The notes: a model not told the origin generated them from the letters alone. A DNA stretch of 64,000 nucleotides from an uncultured Clostridia bacterium (GCA_934667105.1 CAKULG010000008.1:1-64000), one strand, 5' to 3'. Positions 17,972 through 25,897 are shown, numbered from the stretch's first letter. Numbers and translations are program-made.

Positions 17972-19195
17972 GTGTTTCCCATCAAAGGCACAAAATATCT
18001 GTCTGAATTGGTTCAAATGAACCTGCTACAAAAGAACAAGCTCAATATTATCAAGGCCCCCACGGGAAGCGGAAAAACCTATTTCGCCTTGACAGCCCTT
18101 CCCTCCACCGTTGAAAAGCCAGACCGCAAAATCGTCTATCTGATTGACACCATCAACGGCAAGCAGCAAATCCTTCAAAACTACAACGCCAAGCCCATTT
18201 ATTCCTGCTGGGTGAGCGATGTTCAGGACTGTGACATAGAAATTCGCTTTGATGACGATGAAATGTATGAAACCGACAGGCGCGTTGTCATTATCACCTA
18301 TGCAAAATTCGGCTCCTTGTTGATACAAAACCCCGATTTCTACCAGCATTTTGAATACATCATTTGCGACGAGCTTCACAGCCTGATGAAGTATCAGTAT
18401 TTCGAAAAGGCTCCGAATCTGTGTAGCATTGCCCGTCTCGGTCTGGAAATGGCCGTGCGCAATGAGAACACGACGGTCGTTGCGCTGACTGCCACACCTG
18501 CGCAGGTGAAGGGTGGCTTCGACGCTCCCTTTGCGGAAATGCCCATTGACCAAACCGTCATTCGCCAGTTTGAAACAAAAGAGGTCATTCGCTACACCAA
18601 TCTGGAATATCTGCTGTCCATCCTGAACCCCAACGAAAAGGGAGTTTGCTTTGTCTCCCATATTCGGCAAATGAAAAAGCTGGAGGCCATAGCCCGCGAA
18701 AAGGGCTTCAAAACCATTTCCTTTTGGAGCATCAGCAATACCGACCACCCCATGACCCAAGCGCAGTTAGACGCACGGGAAGCCATTCTGAACACCTTCA
18801 CCATTCCCAAGGAATATAACCTGCTTATCATCAACGCCAGCAGCGAAACCAGCCTGAAAATCAAATCTCACGTCGATTATATGATTGTCCATTCCTATGA
18901 GAACGACACTCGCGTTCAGGTGCGCGGACGTGTGAACAGCGACCTTGCCCGCCTCTATCTGCCCAGCAAAGACCCCTCCGCCCTTTCGGTTCCTGATGGT
19001 TTTCTGAATCGTCCGTTGTTTACTGCCGATAAATCGCAGCTGTGTTCTACCCTCAACATTCGCAACCCACAGGGCCGTTTGTGTAAATGGACAACTATTC
19101 ATCGCAACCTGTTGAGCGCGGGCTATGCGGTGAAAGAAGGCCGCAAGGGCAATGACCGCTATGTCATTCTCAAAAGCCCAGATGAAAAAGTATAA
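17972..19195 (+). CDS. SF2 DEAD/DEAH-like helicase of element 1
   Basis: The 407-residue protein has motif I APTGSGKT (about residue 28), motif II DELH, motif III ALTATPAQ and a motif VI-like QVRGRVNSD. These identify a superfamily 2 ATP-dependent translocase. Such helicases on small elements may assist replication or act in defence; the context favours element maintenance. The GTG at 17972 has no well-spaced ribosome binding site, so the start is provisional. Confidence 0.72.
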   Translation: MFPIKGTKYLSELVQMNLLQKNKLNIIKAPTGSGKTYFALTALPSTVEKPDRKIVYLIDTINGKQQILQNYNAKPIYSCWVSDVQDCDIEIRFDDDEMYETDRRVVIITYAKFGSLLIQNPDFYQHFEYIICDELHSLMKYQYFEKAPNLCSIARLGLEMAVRNENTTVVALTATPAQVKGGFDAPFAEMPIDQTVIRQFETKEVIRYTNLEYLLSILNPNEKGVCFVSHIRQMKKLEAIAREKGFKTISFWSISNTDHPMTQAQLDAREAILNTFTIPKEYNLLIINASSETSLKIKSHVDYMIVHSYENDTRVQVRGRVNSDLARLYLPSKDPSALSVPDGFLNRPLFTADKSQLCSTLNIRNPQGRLCKWTTIHRNLLSAGYAVKEGRKGNDRYVILKSPDEKV

Positions 19196-19279
19196 CCGCC
19201 GAAAATGTTGGTATCTATAAAGAATACCAACAAAAATGGAAAAAAGGGGAGGCTTCGCTATGCGAAACACTCCCCATCT

Positions 19280-19528
19280 TCATTGCAGACCCAGCGATCG
19301 GAACACCTTGCCCATTTCGCCCGCAAATTGCTTTGCGTTTTCGACGTTGGCCTTTGACATTTCCTCCCGCACGGACTGCCGCAATTCTTCCTTCGCTTCC
19401 TCCAGCGCCTCGGCCTCCAATTGCCGCAGCTTGCTTTCATTCCAAGCCCGCCCCGAATCGTCCATCAGATAGCCGTAACGATTCATCAAGTCGCGCTGAA
19501 TGTTCAGCTATGTCCGCTTGTGTCCCAT
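19280..19528 (-). CDS. Small coiled-coil protein with an in-frame TAG at codon 7
   Basis: The ATG overlaps the stop of the ribbon-helix-helix gene (TGATG), a typical coupled start. The reading frame goes MGHKRT, TAG (19508-19510), LNIQRDLMNRYGYLM and on to a TGA, 82 codons in all. The downstream part is charged and helical (ESKLRQLEAEALEEAKEELR). If TAG is a stop, only six residues are made, or translation restarts at the ATG four codons from LNIQRDL. If read as an amino acid, glutamine fits. Confidence 0.5.
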
Positions 19529-19677
19529 CAGCTTTTGCTCCCTTCCACGGCATCCCGCAGCAGCTTCCGCAGTATGCCCGACATTGTGGTATATTCCTTC
19601 TTTGCCAGCACCTGAATATTCTTGTATTCTTCATCGGTCAGGCGAACCGAAATACAGGTCAATCTTTCTTCGTTCAT
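19528..19677 (-). CDS. CopG-like ribbon-helix-helix protein
   Basis: The 49-residue protein has a strand LTCISVRLTDEEY and helices ending LRKLLRDAVEGSKS, the shape of CopG/Arc ribbon-helix-helix regulators. AGGAGG lies 9 bp upstream. It is probably an autoregulator or copy-control protein of element 1 and is coupled to the TAG-containing gene at 19280. Confidence 0.6.
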   Translation of the reverse strand: MNEERLTCISVRLTDEEYKNIQVLAKKEYTTMSGILRKLLRDAVEGSKS

Positions 19678-19856
19678 CGCAATGAACCTCCTTTTATTTT
19701 CTTCATCAGTCTATGAAAAGCAGGGATTTTCTCTTATCGGCTTTTGTCCTCCACCGTCTTTCAAAATCGTCGCCGCATTTGGTGGGAACGCTGCCCACAC
19801 CAAGAGGAACGACAAACCGAAAATTGGATTTTCCCGAAATACACCCGCCCCTGTGC

Positions 19857-19978
19857 GTCTCAAATACTATACCTTGTGAGACGGTCAAAATTCGCGCATA
19901 TGTGCGTATCACAATATTGAAAACTTTATTTTGCGACGTATCATAATTTGTATTGACTTTTTGACACATTTATGATAC
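19857..19978. promoter_or_regulatory. Operators between the RHH and recombinase genes
   Basis: Two inverted repeats are visible: GTCTCA/TGAGAC around 19857-19883 and GTATCATAA (19938-19946) with TTATGATAC (19970-19978). The second brackets the recombinase promoter, so it may be an autoregulatory or recombination site. No gene is supported in 19678-20007. Confidence 0.5.
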
Positions 19979-19981
19979 ACT
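19953..19981 (+). promoter_or_regulatory. Promoter of the serine recombinase gene
   Basis: TTGACT, 17 bp and TACACT, lying between and over the arms of the GTATCATAA repeat. Confidence 0.6.
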
Positions 19982-20007
19982 CTACTCAAGAAGGGGAGGG
20001 ACACGAA

Positions 20008-20562
20008 ATGGCACGCATTAAATACATCCGCGTCAGCACCAAGGAACAGAACACCGCCCGCCAAGAGCAGGACAAGGCCCTGTATGACAAAATCTATTTG
20101 GAAAAAATCAGCGGCAAGGACACCAACCGCCCACAGCTCCAAGCGATGTTGGATTATGTGCGCGAGGGCGACGTGGTGGAGGTGGAAAGCTATTCCCGCC
20201 TCGCCCGCGATACCCGCGACCTGCTGAACATCATCGACGCGCTGAACAAGAAGGGCGTGGCATTCGTGTCTCAAAAGGAGCAAATCGACACCTCCACCCC
20301 CGCAGGGCGGTTTATGCTGTCTGTGTTCGCCAGCCTCGCCCAGTTTGAGCGCGAACAAATCCTTTCCAGACAGGCGGAGGGCATCGCCATTGCCAAGCAG
20401 GAGGGCCGTATGGGACGGCCCGAAATCAAGCCCTGCGACAACTTCACCGCGATTGTGGAGGCGTGGAAACAGGGCAAAACAACTGCGGTAGAGGCGATGA
20501 AGCAAGCAGGCTTGACCAAGGCCACCTTCTACCGCAAGGTCAAAGCAATGGAGCAGAAATAA
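20008..20562 (+). CDS. Serine recombinase (resolvase/invertase family)
   Basis: The 184-residue protein has the Y-I-R-V-S-T catalytic serine motif near residue 9, the conserved SRLARDTRDL and a C-terminal helix-turn-helix (AVEAMKQAGLTKATFYRKV). Length is that of small resolvases, which recombine paired res sites by a phosphoserine link. It likely resolves multimers or inverts a segment of element 1. The ATG at 20008 follows GGGGAGGG. Confidence 0.88.
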   Translation: MARIKYIRVSTKEQNTARQEQDKALYDKIYLEKISGKDTNRPQLQAMLDYVREGDVVEVESYSRLARDTRDLLNIIDALNKKGVAFVSQKEQIDTSTPAGRFMLSVFASLAQFEREQILSRQAEGIAIAKQEGRMGRPEIKPCDNFTAIVEAWKQGKTTAVEAMKQAGLTKATFYRKVKAMEQK

Positions 20563-20568
20563 AATCAG

Positions 20569-20606
20569 CCCCGCTTATCCAGAAAAGGATAGGCGGGGCG
20601 TTGCTT
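20569..20606. terminator. Bidirectional terminator between convergent genes
   Basis: CCCCGCTTATCC pairs with GGATAGGCGGGG (one mismatch) and is followed by a T-rich stretch. It separates the recombinase from the integrase. Confidence 0.7.
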
Positions 20607-20661
20607 TAGCATCTGCCAATTTTGTATGTTTTCCTTATGGATAGATACAATTCTGGCTTTT

Positions 20662-21888
20662 TTACATTCTGTTCAGGTTCGCAAGAAGTGCCTCCACCCC
20701 GTTTTGTGAAACGGCGATATAATATTTCTTTGTCGTTTCTATTTTTCCGTGTCCCATCTGCTGGCACAAAATGTGCGTAGGCGTGTTGAGTGTTGCCAAA
20801 TGGGTTCCATACGTATGACGCAGAAAATGATATTTGAAATCTATGTCATACTTTTGTTTCATTACCCGTGAATGGTATTTCATCGAATTGACAGTCTGAA
20901 TTTTCCCGTTTGGGAGGGTATTCACCAATTCCAAGGAAGAAATCTTTTCACCGTTCGTGTCGATGATAAATCGCTGGTTCTGCTGCCTGATTTGCTCATT
21001 CTCGGGCGTGAATGCGTTTCGTTGCGCCTCCAATCGCTCAAAATGGGCCTTTACCTTATCGCACATATAAATTGTGCGTCGGGCATTGCGTGTCTTTAGC
21101 GGAACCAGTTTGATAAGCCCATTCTGATACTGTTCCTGCTGTTCTATGCGAATGATACCGCGCTTTGTGTCTATCTGTTCCCACTTCAAGCCAAAACATT
21201 CGTTAATGCGCAAGCCACAATAGCGCCCCAGCAAATACGCTGTTTCGACGTTGGTGCCTACAAAATATTCGTCCATCACCGCCAATTCGTCCTTTGTGAA
21301 AATGCGAATATCCTCATCTTCATCCACTTTCTTTTTCGGCATATGAATTTTTGTGTCCCTGTTGACACAAAAGCGGTTGTAGTCCATCGTTTCCATATAT
21401 CCTCGGGAATACGCCTGTCCCAATATCAGATAGAACATTTTCAGGAAACTTTCGACATACAGATACGAATACCCATCTTCATAATATAAGACGGTTAGAT
21501 AATCCTGAATTTCGCCCACTGAAACCGCAGTCAACTTTCGCTTGCCAAACCGCACTTTCATATGATTGTCCCATAGACTGTCCTGCTTCTTGCGTGTATT
21601 GTATGCTCTATCCTTTCTGCCATTTTCGCAGTATTCCTTATAGACCTCGGCATAGGTCTTTTCTTTCTGTGGGATAGACACACAATCGCCCTTTCCCGCT
21701 GTTTGCTTTTGTTCCCTGATAGCGCGCTTTCTCGCTTCTATGGCTGTGCGTTTGTTGAAAAATCGATTGCCGTTTTCATCCCTGCTACATTTCTTGTAAA
21801 TCGCTTTCCCATCGACAAAAACCTTGAATCGGTAGCCCCAGTTTCCATCCTTCAACTGATAAACGCCCGTGTCTGCCTGTTTTGCCAT
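20662..21888 (-). CDS. int: Tyrosine integrase of element 1
   Basis: The 408-residue protein is a phage-type site-specific recombinase. It has an N-terminal arm-binding-like domain (WGYRFKVFVDGK), a SAM-like core-binding domain, and catalytic residues in CGLRINECFG (Arg), HFLRHTYGT (His-x-x-Arg) and KKYYIAV (Tyr). It lies at the right end with its start facing the attachment repeat. It is clearly paralogous to the integrase at 34601, and both are expected to use the rubrerythrin 3-prime end. Confidence 0.93.
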   Translation of the reverse strand: MAKQADTGVYQLKDGNWGYRFKVFVDGKAIYKKCSRDENGNRFFNKRTAIEARKRAIREQKQTAGKGDCVSIPQKEKTYAEVYKEYCENGRKDRAYNTRKKQDSLWDNHMKVRFGKRKLTAVSVGEIQDYLTVLYYEDGYSYLYVESFLKMFYLILGQAYSRGYMETMDYNRFCVNRDTKIHMPKKKVDEDEDIRIFTKDELAVMDEYFVGTNVETAYLLGRYCGLRINECFGLKWEQIDTKRGIIRIEQQEQYQNGLIKLVPLKTRNARRTIYMCDKVKAHFERLEAQRNAFTPENEQIRQQNQRFIIDTNGEKISSLELVNTLPNGKIQTVNSMKYHSRVMKQKYDIDFKYHFLRHTYGTHLATLNTPTHILCQQMGHGKIETTKKYYIAVSQNGVEALLANLNRM

Positions 21889-21999
21889 TGTCTTGTCCTC
21901 CTCAAATCAGCATTTTTATGGTGCCTTTTTGAAAAGAACCTCGCGTTTTGCGCCGCTGTCACCCTCGCCGCCGTTCGTTGAAGCCCGCTCAAAGCCCCA

Positions 22000-22067
22000 C
22001 AATATCAAGCCTTTTCAGCGTCGAAGCTCCACCCGCGAGGTGGAGGCCCGAAGGGCTGGAACCTCGC
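22000..22067. repeat. Conserved right-end segment of element 1
   Basis: These 68 bp are nearly identical to 35939-36006 of element 2 and directly precede the attachment repeat in both. They contain the inverted repeats CCACC/GGTGG and GCCC/GGGC. They are probably part of the recombination site. Confidence 0.7.
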
Positions 22068-22157
22068 ACGAAGCCCGTCACGGCAAGGCCTTCGAGGGCC
22101 TGCTGAAGCGCTACTTCGGCAAGTAAGAAAAGCAAGCAATCACAAGGGTTTGCGGGG
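22068..22157. repeat. attM: middle attachment repeat
   Basis: This copy of the 90-bp repeat encodes HEARHGKAFEGLLKRYFGK and the rubrerythrin stop. It is the junction between element 1 and element 2. Confidence 0.85.
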
Positions 22158-22184
22158 GATGCTCGAAAGAGCGTCTCCCTTTTC
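22155..22184 (+). terminator. Terminator at the left end of element 2
   Basis: GGGGATGCTC pairs with GAGCGTCTCC around GAAA, followed by CTTTT. It takes the place of the terminator found at 16266 and 36090. Confidence 0.65.
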
Positions 22185-22291
22185 ATTATGCCGCGAATTT
22201 TGCTCTCCTTTCTGAGAAAATTATGCCGTTTATGCCATATGACAGCCGCGCAGAGGCAATTTGTGCAGAAATTATGCCACTCAATTATGCC
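22185..22291. repeat. Putative integrase arm sites, element 2 left end
   Basis: Five copies of (A/T)TTATGCC lie at 22185, 22220, 22229, 22271 and 22284. Matching copies lie at the right end at 35836, 35846 and 35897, just upstream of the integrase start. Confidence 0.55.
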
Positions 22292-22340
22292 ACTTCATTG
22301 TAGCTGTAGCGATACCCAGCGTCAATAGCCTTTCGTTTAC

Positions 22341-22381
22341 AAAAAGCGGGAGCACCGAAGAAAATGCCTCGGTGCTCCCGC
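22341..22381 (-). terminator. Terminator of the WYL gene
   Basis: On the minus strand, GCGGGAGCACCGA pairs with TCGGTGCTCCCGC and is followed by TTTTTG. Confidence 0.85.
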
Positions 22382-22385
22382 TTGC

Positions 22386-23396
22386 TTATTCGCTGTATCG
22401 TTTGCTGATTTCCTCCAGAGACGCTTTCATTTTCTCCCTCACAGCCTCGGGCGCGGCAATGCGAACCGTCTTGCCAAGACTGAACACCCAGCCGAAGAAC
22501 TGCTGACTGACAGCCACGGGCACGGTGATTCTGAAATGTCTTTCGTCCTCCTTCAAGACCACGACATCCCGCCCAAATCTGTCCATCACGGCTCCCATCA
22601 TGCGGTTCTGAAAAATCATCGTGACGTGTTCAACTTCGCCGCCGAACATGGAAAAGGTATATTGGGTGTAGGCGGACATGTCCAGCTTGTCGAACGCCTC
22701 CGCCCCTTCGCGGGCAACTCTGATGTTTCCAAGGAGCACCTGCGCCACGCCGTCCATCTTGTCCACGCGGAAATGCTTGAACTTTTCTTCCTTCGCGTCC
22801 CACGCCAAGAGATAGTAGTTATCGTCCGCGTAAAGCATCCGCCACGGGCTGACCACATAACATTCGCCCTTTTTGAAATACCTGCGCTGCTTGTTCAGGT
22901 CATAGTCGAAATAGCGGAACTTGACTTGCGTGTTTTCTGCAATCGCCACATGAAGCTGATCGACGTTGATGTGAATGGTGTTGTTCATGCTCTTGACCCG
23001 ATTGGCAAGCGTCACCTCGCGGTTGAGCGCCCGCGCCTGATAGCTGCTGCACAGTGTTTCCAATTTCTGAATCAGCGTTTTTGTCTTAGCTTCGGAAAGA
23101 AACTTGGAGGAAGCGATGCTGTCCACCATCATTTTCAGCTCGGGCAATTCAAACTGCCTGTCCAAGAGCTTATATTCGGGCGGACGCTTGCTCTTGTCCA
23201 ACTCAATGCCCATGTTGAAATCCTCGGCCAGAACGAAAATATCATCGTAGATGCTCTTGCGCTCCGCCTTGATGCCCTTTTGCTCCAATAGCCCCAGCAG
23301 CCGCTCCATCGTGAGACCGTGGTTCTCATCGGTGTATTCCTCCAATATCTGCTTCAGATACAGCAGCTTCAACTTTTGTTTTTCATTCTTCGCCAT
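22386..23396 (-). CDS. WYL-domain transcriptional regulator
   Basis: The 336-residue protein has an N-terminal winged helix (about residues 5-60), a central WYL domain (VVSPWRMLYADDNYYLLAWD) and a WCX-type C-terminal part. WYL proteins sense ligands, often nucleic acids, and commonly control phage-defence or mobile-element genes. It sits at the left end of element 2, divergent from the TAG-containing operon, which it may control. The start has AGGGAG 7 bp upstream. Confidence 0.85.
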   Translation of the reverse strand: MAKNEKQKLKLLYLKQILEEYTDENHGLTMERLLGLLEQKGIKAERKSIYDDIFVLAEDFNMGIELDKSKRPPEYKLLDRQFELPELKMMVDSIASSKFLSEAKTKTLIQKLETLCSSYQARALNREVTLANRVKSMNNTIHINVDQLHVAIAENTQVKFRYFDYDLNKQRRYFKKGECYVVSPWRMLYADDNYYLLAWDAKEEKFKHFRVDKMDGVAQVLLGNIRVAREGAEAFDKLDMSAYTQYTFSMFGGEVEHVTMIFQNRMMGAVMDRFGRDVVVLKEDERHFRITVPVAVSQQFFGWVFSLGKTVRIAAPEAVREKMKASLEEISKRYSE

Positions 23397-23455
23397 GGTG
23401 CAACTCCCTACAACTTTTCAAGAACAATCAAGAGATTCAGAACTTCTTCGCTGCA

Positions 23456-23484
23456 ATTATAGCACAAAAGCCGCTGCCTGTCAG
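23456..23484 (-). promoter_or_regulatory. Promoter of the WYL gene
   Basis: On the minus strand: CTGACA, 17 bp, TATAAT, about 60 bp upstream of the start codon. Confidence 0.6.
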
Positions 23485-23519
23485 CCTTCTGACATCCACC
23501 GCGCTCCTCCGCCGTTTCT

Positions 23520-23548
23520 TTGAAAAATATAAAAAAATTTGGTATACT
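23520..23548 (+). promoter_or_regulatory. Promoter of the TAG-containing operon
   Basis: TTGAAA, 17 bp and TATACT with a TGG before the -10. It drives 23647-25156 and is divergent from the WYL promoter. Confidence 0.65.
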
Positions 23549-23646
23549 ATTCTTACAGAAAAGAAAAGCGGATAAAACCCCGTTGGTCAAAAGAGAGCAG
23601 GCAATACAGCTTGTTCTTCATATTTCTGTGGAAAGGAGGGAACGCC

Positions 23647-23802
23647 ATGACAACGCTTGGAATCCGATTGCCATTCGATGAAAAGATGAAATTCATGCGA
23701 ATGGCAGAGAAAAACGATCTGTCAGCCTCATAGCTGATTCGCGCATTCATTCGCAATTATATTCAGGAACAGGAGCAAAAGCAAAATGGAAGAAACGCAT
23801 GA
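23647..23802 (+). CDS. Ribbon-helix-helix protein with an in-frame TAG at codon 29
   Basis: AAAGGAGGG precedes an ATG. The frame reads MTTLGIRLPFDEKMKFMRMA, continues to DLSAS, then TAG (23731-23733), then LIRAFIRNYIQEQEQKQNG and TGA: 51 codons. Strand, first helix and second helix match CopG/Arc proteins only when the TAG is bridged. At that turn such proteins often carry Gln or Glu (S-A-S-Q-L-I-R). Without read-through the second DNA-binding helix is missing. Confidence 0.6.
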
Positions 23803-24376
23803 AGAAGTAGAGTTTGAACGGGACTGGCTCAGCGTCGAAAAGCTGTAGTTCAAGCTGCTGACGCTCATCACCGTGCTTGCAGACAGCCATCTGGCCTATC
23901 GCGGCACGCTATCCGATATGTGCCAGTTCTTTGGCGTAGCGACACGCAACAGCAGGACAAACGTGAAAATCAGGGACGCAATCAACGCCCTTGAAGAAAA
24001 GAGCCTCATCAAAACCATCAGGGACGGCAACACTTGGACGCTGACCTTGGCGAAAAAGGCCGAACGCGACCGCAACGTGATTCGCATTCGCCGCGATTGG
24101 GTGATTGCCGTCAAGACCTGCAAGGGCAACGGCTTGGATTGGTCGGCGGCGCTGAAGGTATGGCTTTTTGTGCTGGGCAACACGCAGGAGCTGATTACAT
24201 CCTCGCAGATTGCGGAAGCCCTATATCTGTCTAAAAGCACCGTATCAAAAGCAAGACAGTATTTGTTCTATGACCTGAACGCCATCGACAGCACGACCGT
24301 GACAGTGGTCGATGCCTAGGGCAGGTATCGCTGTCTCGGTTCACACATCACGGGAACCGCGTGGATCGATCAATAA
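23786..24376 (+). CDS. Double winged-helix protein with two in-frame TAG codons
   Basis: The ATG overlaps the previous gene and has AGGAG 10 bp upstream. TAG occurs at codon 21 (23846-23848, context SVEKL-TAG-FKLLTLI) and at 24317-24319 (context VVDA-TAG-GRYRC); the frame then runs to TAA at 24376. Bridged length is 196 residues. The body has two winged-helix-like segments (TLSDMCQFFGVATRN and TSSQIAEALYLSKSTVSKA), a layout seen in plasmid replication initiators. That role is inference. An internal start after the first TAG is possible. Confidence 0.55.
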
Positions 24377-24481
24377 TCGTCTGTTCCCGTCGCAGAAATT
24401 TGTGTGCCTTTTTGCGTCAGATAAAAGATAGTCTATTAAGTGAAGCAAAAATACACACTTTTTGAGAAGATAATATCGGGC

Positions 24482-24537
24482 GATAAAGCATCGCATGCGA
24501 TGCTTTATCAGCCCCCGAACGAGCGAAGCTCGTTCGG
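24482..24537. repeat. Two perfect palindromic hairpins
   Basis: GATAAAGCATCGCA/TGCGATGCTTTATC (24482-24509) is a loopless perfect palindrome. CCGAACGAGC/GCTCGTTCGG (24515-24537) flanks GAA. Neither is followed by a T tract. They lie in the 193-bp gap between two TAG-containing genes, where I find no other gene. Confidence 0.6.
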
Positions 24538-24569
24538 ATACAACAGAAAAAGAAAGGAAGAAATATGAT

Positions 24570-24866
24570 ATGAACATAGACCGAATGAAGGCCTCCGTGC
24601 TCAAGCATTAGATGGAAATGAAGGCCGCTTTCAATGGAGAGGGCCAGCACACGCAGCACATCCGCGATTACTGCGAGTATGCGGACGCGACCGCTGAAGC
24701 CGCGGCGGCGGATGTTCGCCGTGATATTCCCGATGCCGTGCAAAAGGAAGTTACAAAGCAGGTGGGGCAGCGCAAGGTGGGTATTGAAATTGACAAGCAA
24801 TCCTTCTCCAAAGCCAAAGCCGCCATCAAGGATTTATTTGATTCGATTGGAAGGCTTGGCCGATGA
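24570..24866 (+). CDS. Small helical protein with an in-frame TAG at codon 14
   Basis: AAGGAAG precedes the ATG. The frame is MNIDRMKASVLKH, TAG (24609-24611), MEMKAAFNGEGQHTQHIRDY and on to TGA, 98 codons. The product is mostly charged helix with an alanine-rich stretch. A methionine follows the TAG directly, so restart there could give an 84-residue form. The stop overlaps the next start (ATGA). No function is recognised. Confidence 0.5.
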
Positions 24867-25156
24867 ACATGAACAGACTGCACAGCCATTGGCCTATCTC
24901 TTGCTCAGATTCGCTGGCGGCGCTTGACAGAATGAGCCTTTCCGATGCGCTTGCAATCGGCCTGATAACCATAGAAGAAAGCGAAGCAATACTCGAAGCC
25001 TTCGACAACAGCATGGCGGTTGCTTTGGAAGCAAAGGGCTATGCGACCGCAGCAGACATCCATCCTGTCCCGAATTCTGAAATTGTGAGACGATTTAGAA
25101 AGGGCGCGGGCCAGCAAAAGGCGAATAGGGGCAGCGCAGAATTTTTTATCCCATAA
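24863..25156 (+). CDS. Small element protein, function unknown
   Basis: The 97-residue protein is coupled to the preceding gene by a 4-bp overlap. It contains a helical segment (LSDALAIGLITIEESEAIL) and a basic tail. No TAG codon is inside. It is the last gene of the operon and ends just before a terminator. Confidence 0.5.
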   Translation: MNMNRLHSHWPISCSDSLAALDRMSLSDALAIGLITIEESEAILEAFDNSMAVALEAKGYATAADIHPVPNSEIVRRFRKGAGQQKANRGSAEFFIP

Positions 25157-25173
25157 ACCACGCCCCTATAGCA

Positions 25174-25220
25174 GCGGGGACAGCAAGGCACAAAAAAGGC
25201 CATGCTGTTCCCGCATTTTT
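25174..25220. terminator. Terminator between convergent genes
   Basis: GCGGGGACAGCA pairs with TGCTGTTCCCGC (one G-T pair) and ATTTTT follows. Confidence 0.65.
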
Positions 25221-25233
25221 GCGTTTATGCTTT

Positions 25234-25458
25234 TTATACCTTTTCGCCGCTGTCTCGCATGATGAGGTTGATCTCCAAATCACACCCCAAAGCATCCGCG
25301 ATTTCTCGCAGCTCCTTTTCGGGAAAATTGTCGCGGCTCATCTTGTTGGAAAGGTTTTGTCTGGTCTGGTTTGTCTGTTCTGCAAGCTGTCCCATGGTCA
25401 TCCCTCGCCGCTTCAGGACAATTTTAATCTTCTCGCTGATTGAAAGTCCCATCTTCAT
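25234..25458 (-). CDS. XRE-family HTH regulator
   Basis: The 74-residue protein is a single Cro/C1-type helix-turn-helix: MTMGQLAEQTNQTRQNLSNK followed by REIADALGCDLEI. It is divergent from the 89-residue gene at 25625. Both promoters overlap an ACAC-N6-GTGT box, which suggests it represses both. The start could be the first or third codon (25458 or 25452). Confidence 0.8.
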   Translation of the reverse strand: MKMGLSISEKIKIVLKRRGMTMGQLAEQTNQTRQNLSNKMSRDNFPEKELREIADALGCDLEINLIMRDSGEKV

Positions 25459-25475
25459 CCCTCCTATTGTTTGAA

Positions 25476-25504
25476 ATTATACACTTCCATGTGTCAACAG
25501 TCAA
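25476..25504 (-). promoter_or_regulatory. Promoter and operator of the XRE gene
   Basis: On the minus strand: TTGACT, 17 bp, TATAAT. The palindrome ACACTTCCATGTGT (25481-25494) overlaps the -10 and spacer. Confidence 0.65.
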
Positions 25505-25544
25505 GATAGAGTGAAATAATTCACTATAAAATTTCATTTTACTA

Positions 25545-25573
25545 TTGACAAGTGACACTCTAGCGTGTATAAT
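25545..25573 (+). promoter_or_regulatory. Consensus promoter with operator, rightward
   Basis: TTGACA, 17 bp and TATAAT form a full consensus. ACACTCTAGCGTGT (25555-25568) lies in the spacer and is the same ACAC-N6-GTGT box as in the divergent promoter. A further palindrome, GTGAAATAATTCAC, lies at 25511. Confidence 0.75.
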
Positions 25574-25624
25574 AATAACTGTAAAGAGGAACAGCAAGTT
25601 CCCAATCAAAAGGAGGCAAACACA

Positions 25625-25894
25625 ATGAGTAACCCCAACATGGAAAGCAAGGTCAAGGAACTGATGGAACTCAAGCGGATGAAGGAAGAGCTGGAAGCGG
25701 AAATCACCAGCATGGAAGACGAAATCAAGGCCGTGATGGGCGAGGAAGAAACGCTGCTTGCGGGAGCCTTCAAGGTTTCGTGGAAAACCTTCACCAGCAG
25801 CCGCTTGGACAGCACCGCCCTGAAAAAGGCTCTCCCCGAAATCGCGTCCCAGTTCACCAAGCAGACCACAGCCCGCCGCTTTTCCATCAACTAA
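25625..25894 (+). CDS. Coiled-coil protein of phage type, function unknown
   Basis: The 89-residue protein has an N-terminal coiled coil (KVKELMELKRMKEELEAEI) and a C-terminal domain with KVSWKTFTSSRLDSTALKK. Similar small proteins occur near recombination genes in phages. AAAGGAGG lies upstream and sets the start at 25625; the frame is open from 25565. It is the first gene of the ardC operon under a consensus promoter. Confidence 0.55.
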   Translation: MSNPNMESKVKELMELKRMKEELEAEITSMEDEIKAVMGEEETLLAGAFKVSWKTFTSSRLDSTALKKALPEIASQFTKQTTARRFSIN

Positions 25895-25897
25895 AAA

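Larger units (their letters stand above)
16272..22157. mobile_element. Integrative element 1 (about 5.9 kb)
   Basis: It is bounded by 90-bp direct repeats and carries a tyrosine integrase at the right end (20662), a serine recombinase, an SF2 helicase, ribbon-helix-helix and HTH proteins, and a secreted protein. Base composition is lower in GC than the flanking chromosome. No relaxase, type IV secretion or capsid gene is present, so transfer would need help. Confidence 0.85.

Noticed and set aside
19706..19969. 87-codon minus-strand frame in the recombinase leader
   Set aside because: It crosses the promoter and operator repeats and lacks a ribosome binding site.
22068..22126. A second rubrerythrin gene fragment
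   Set aside because: Only the last 18 codons and the stop are present, with no upstream part, so this is an attachment site and not a decayed gene copy.
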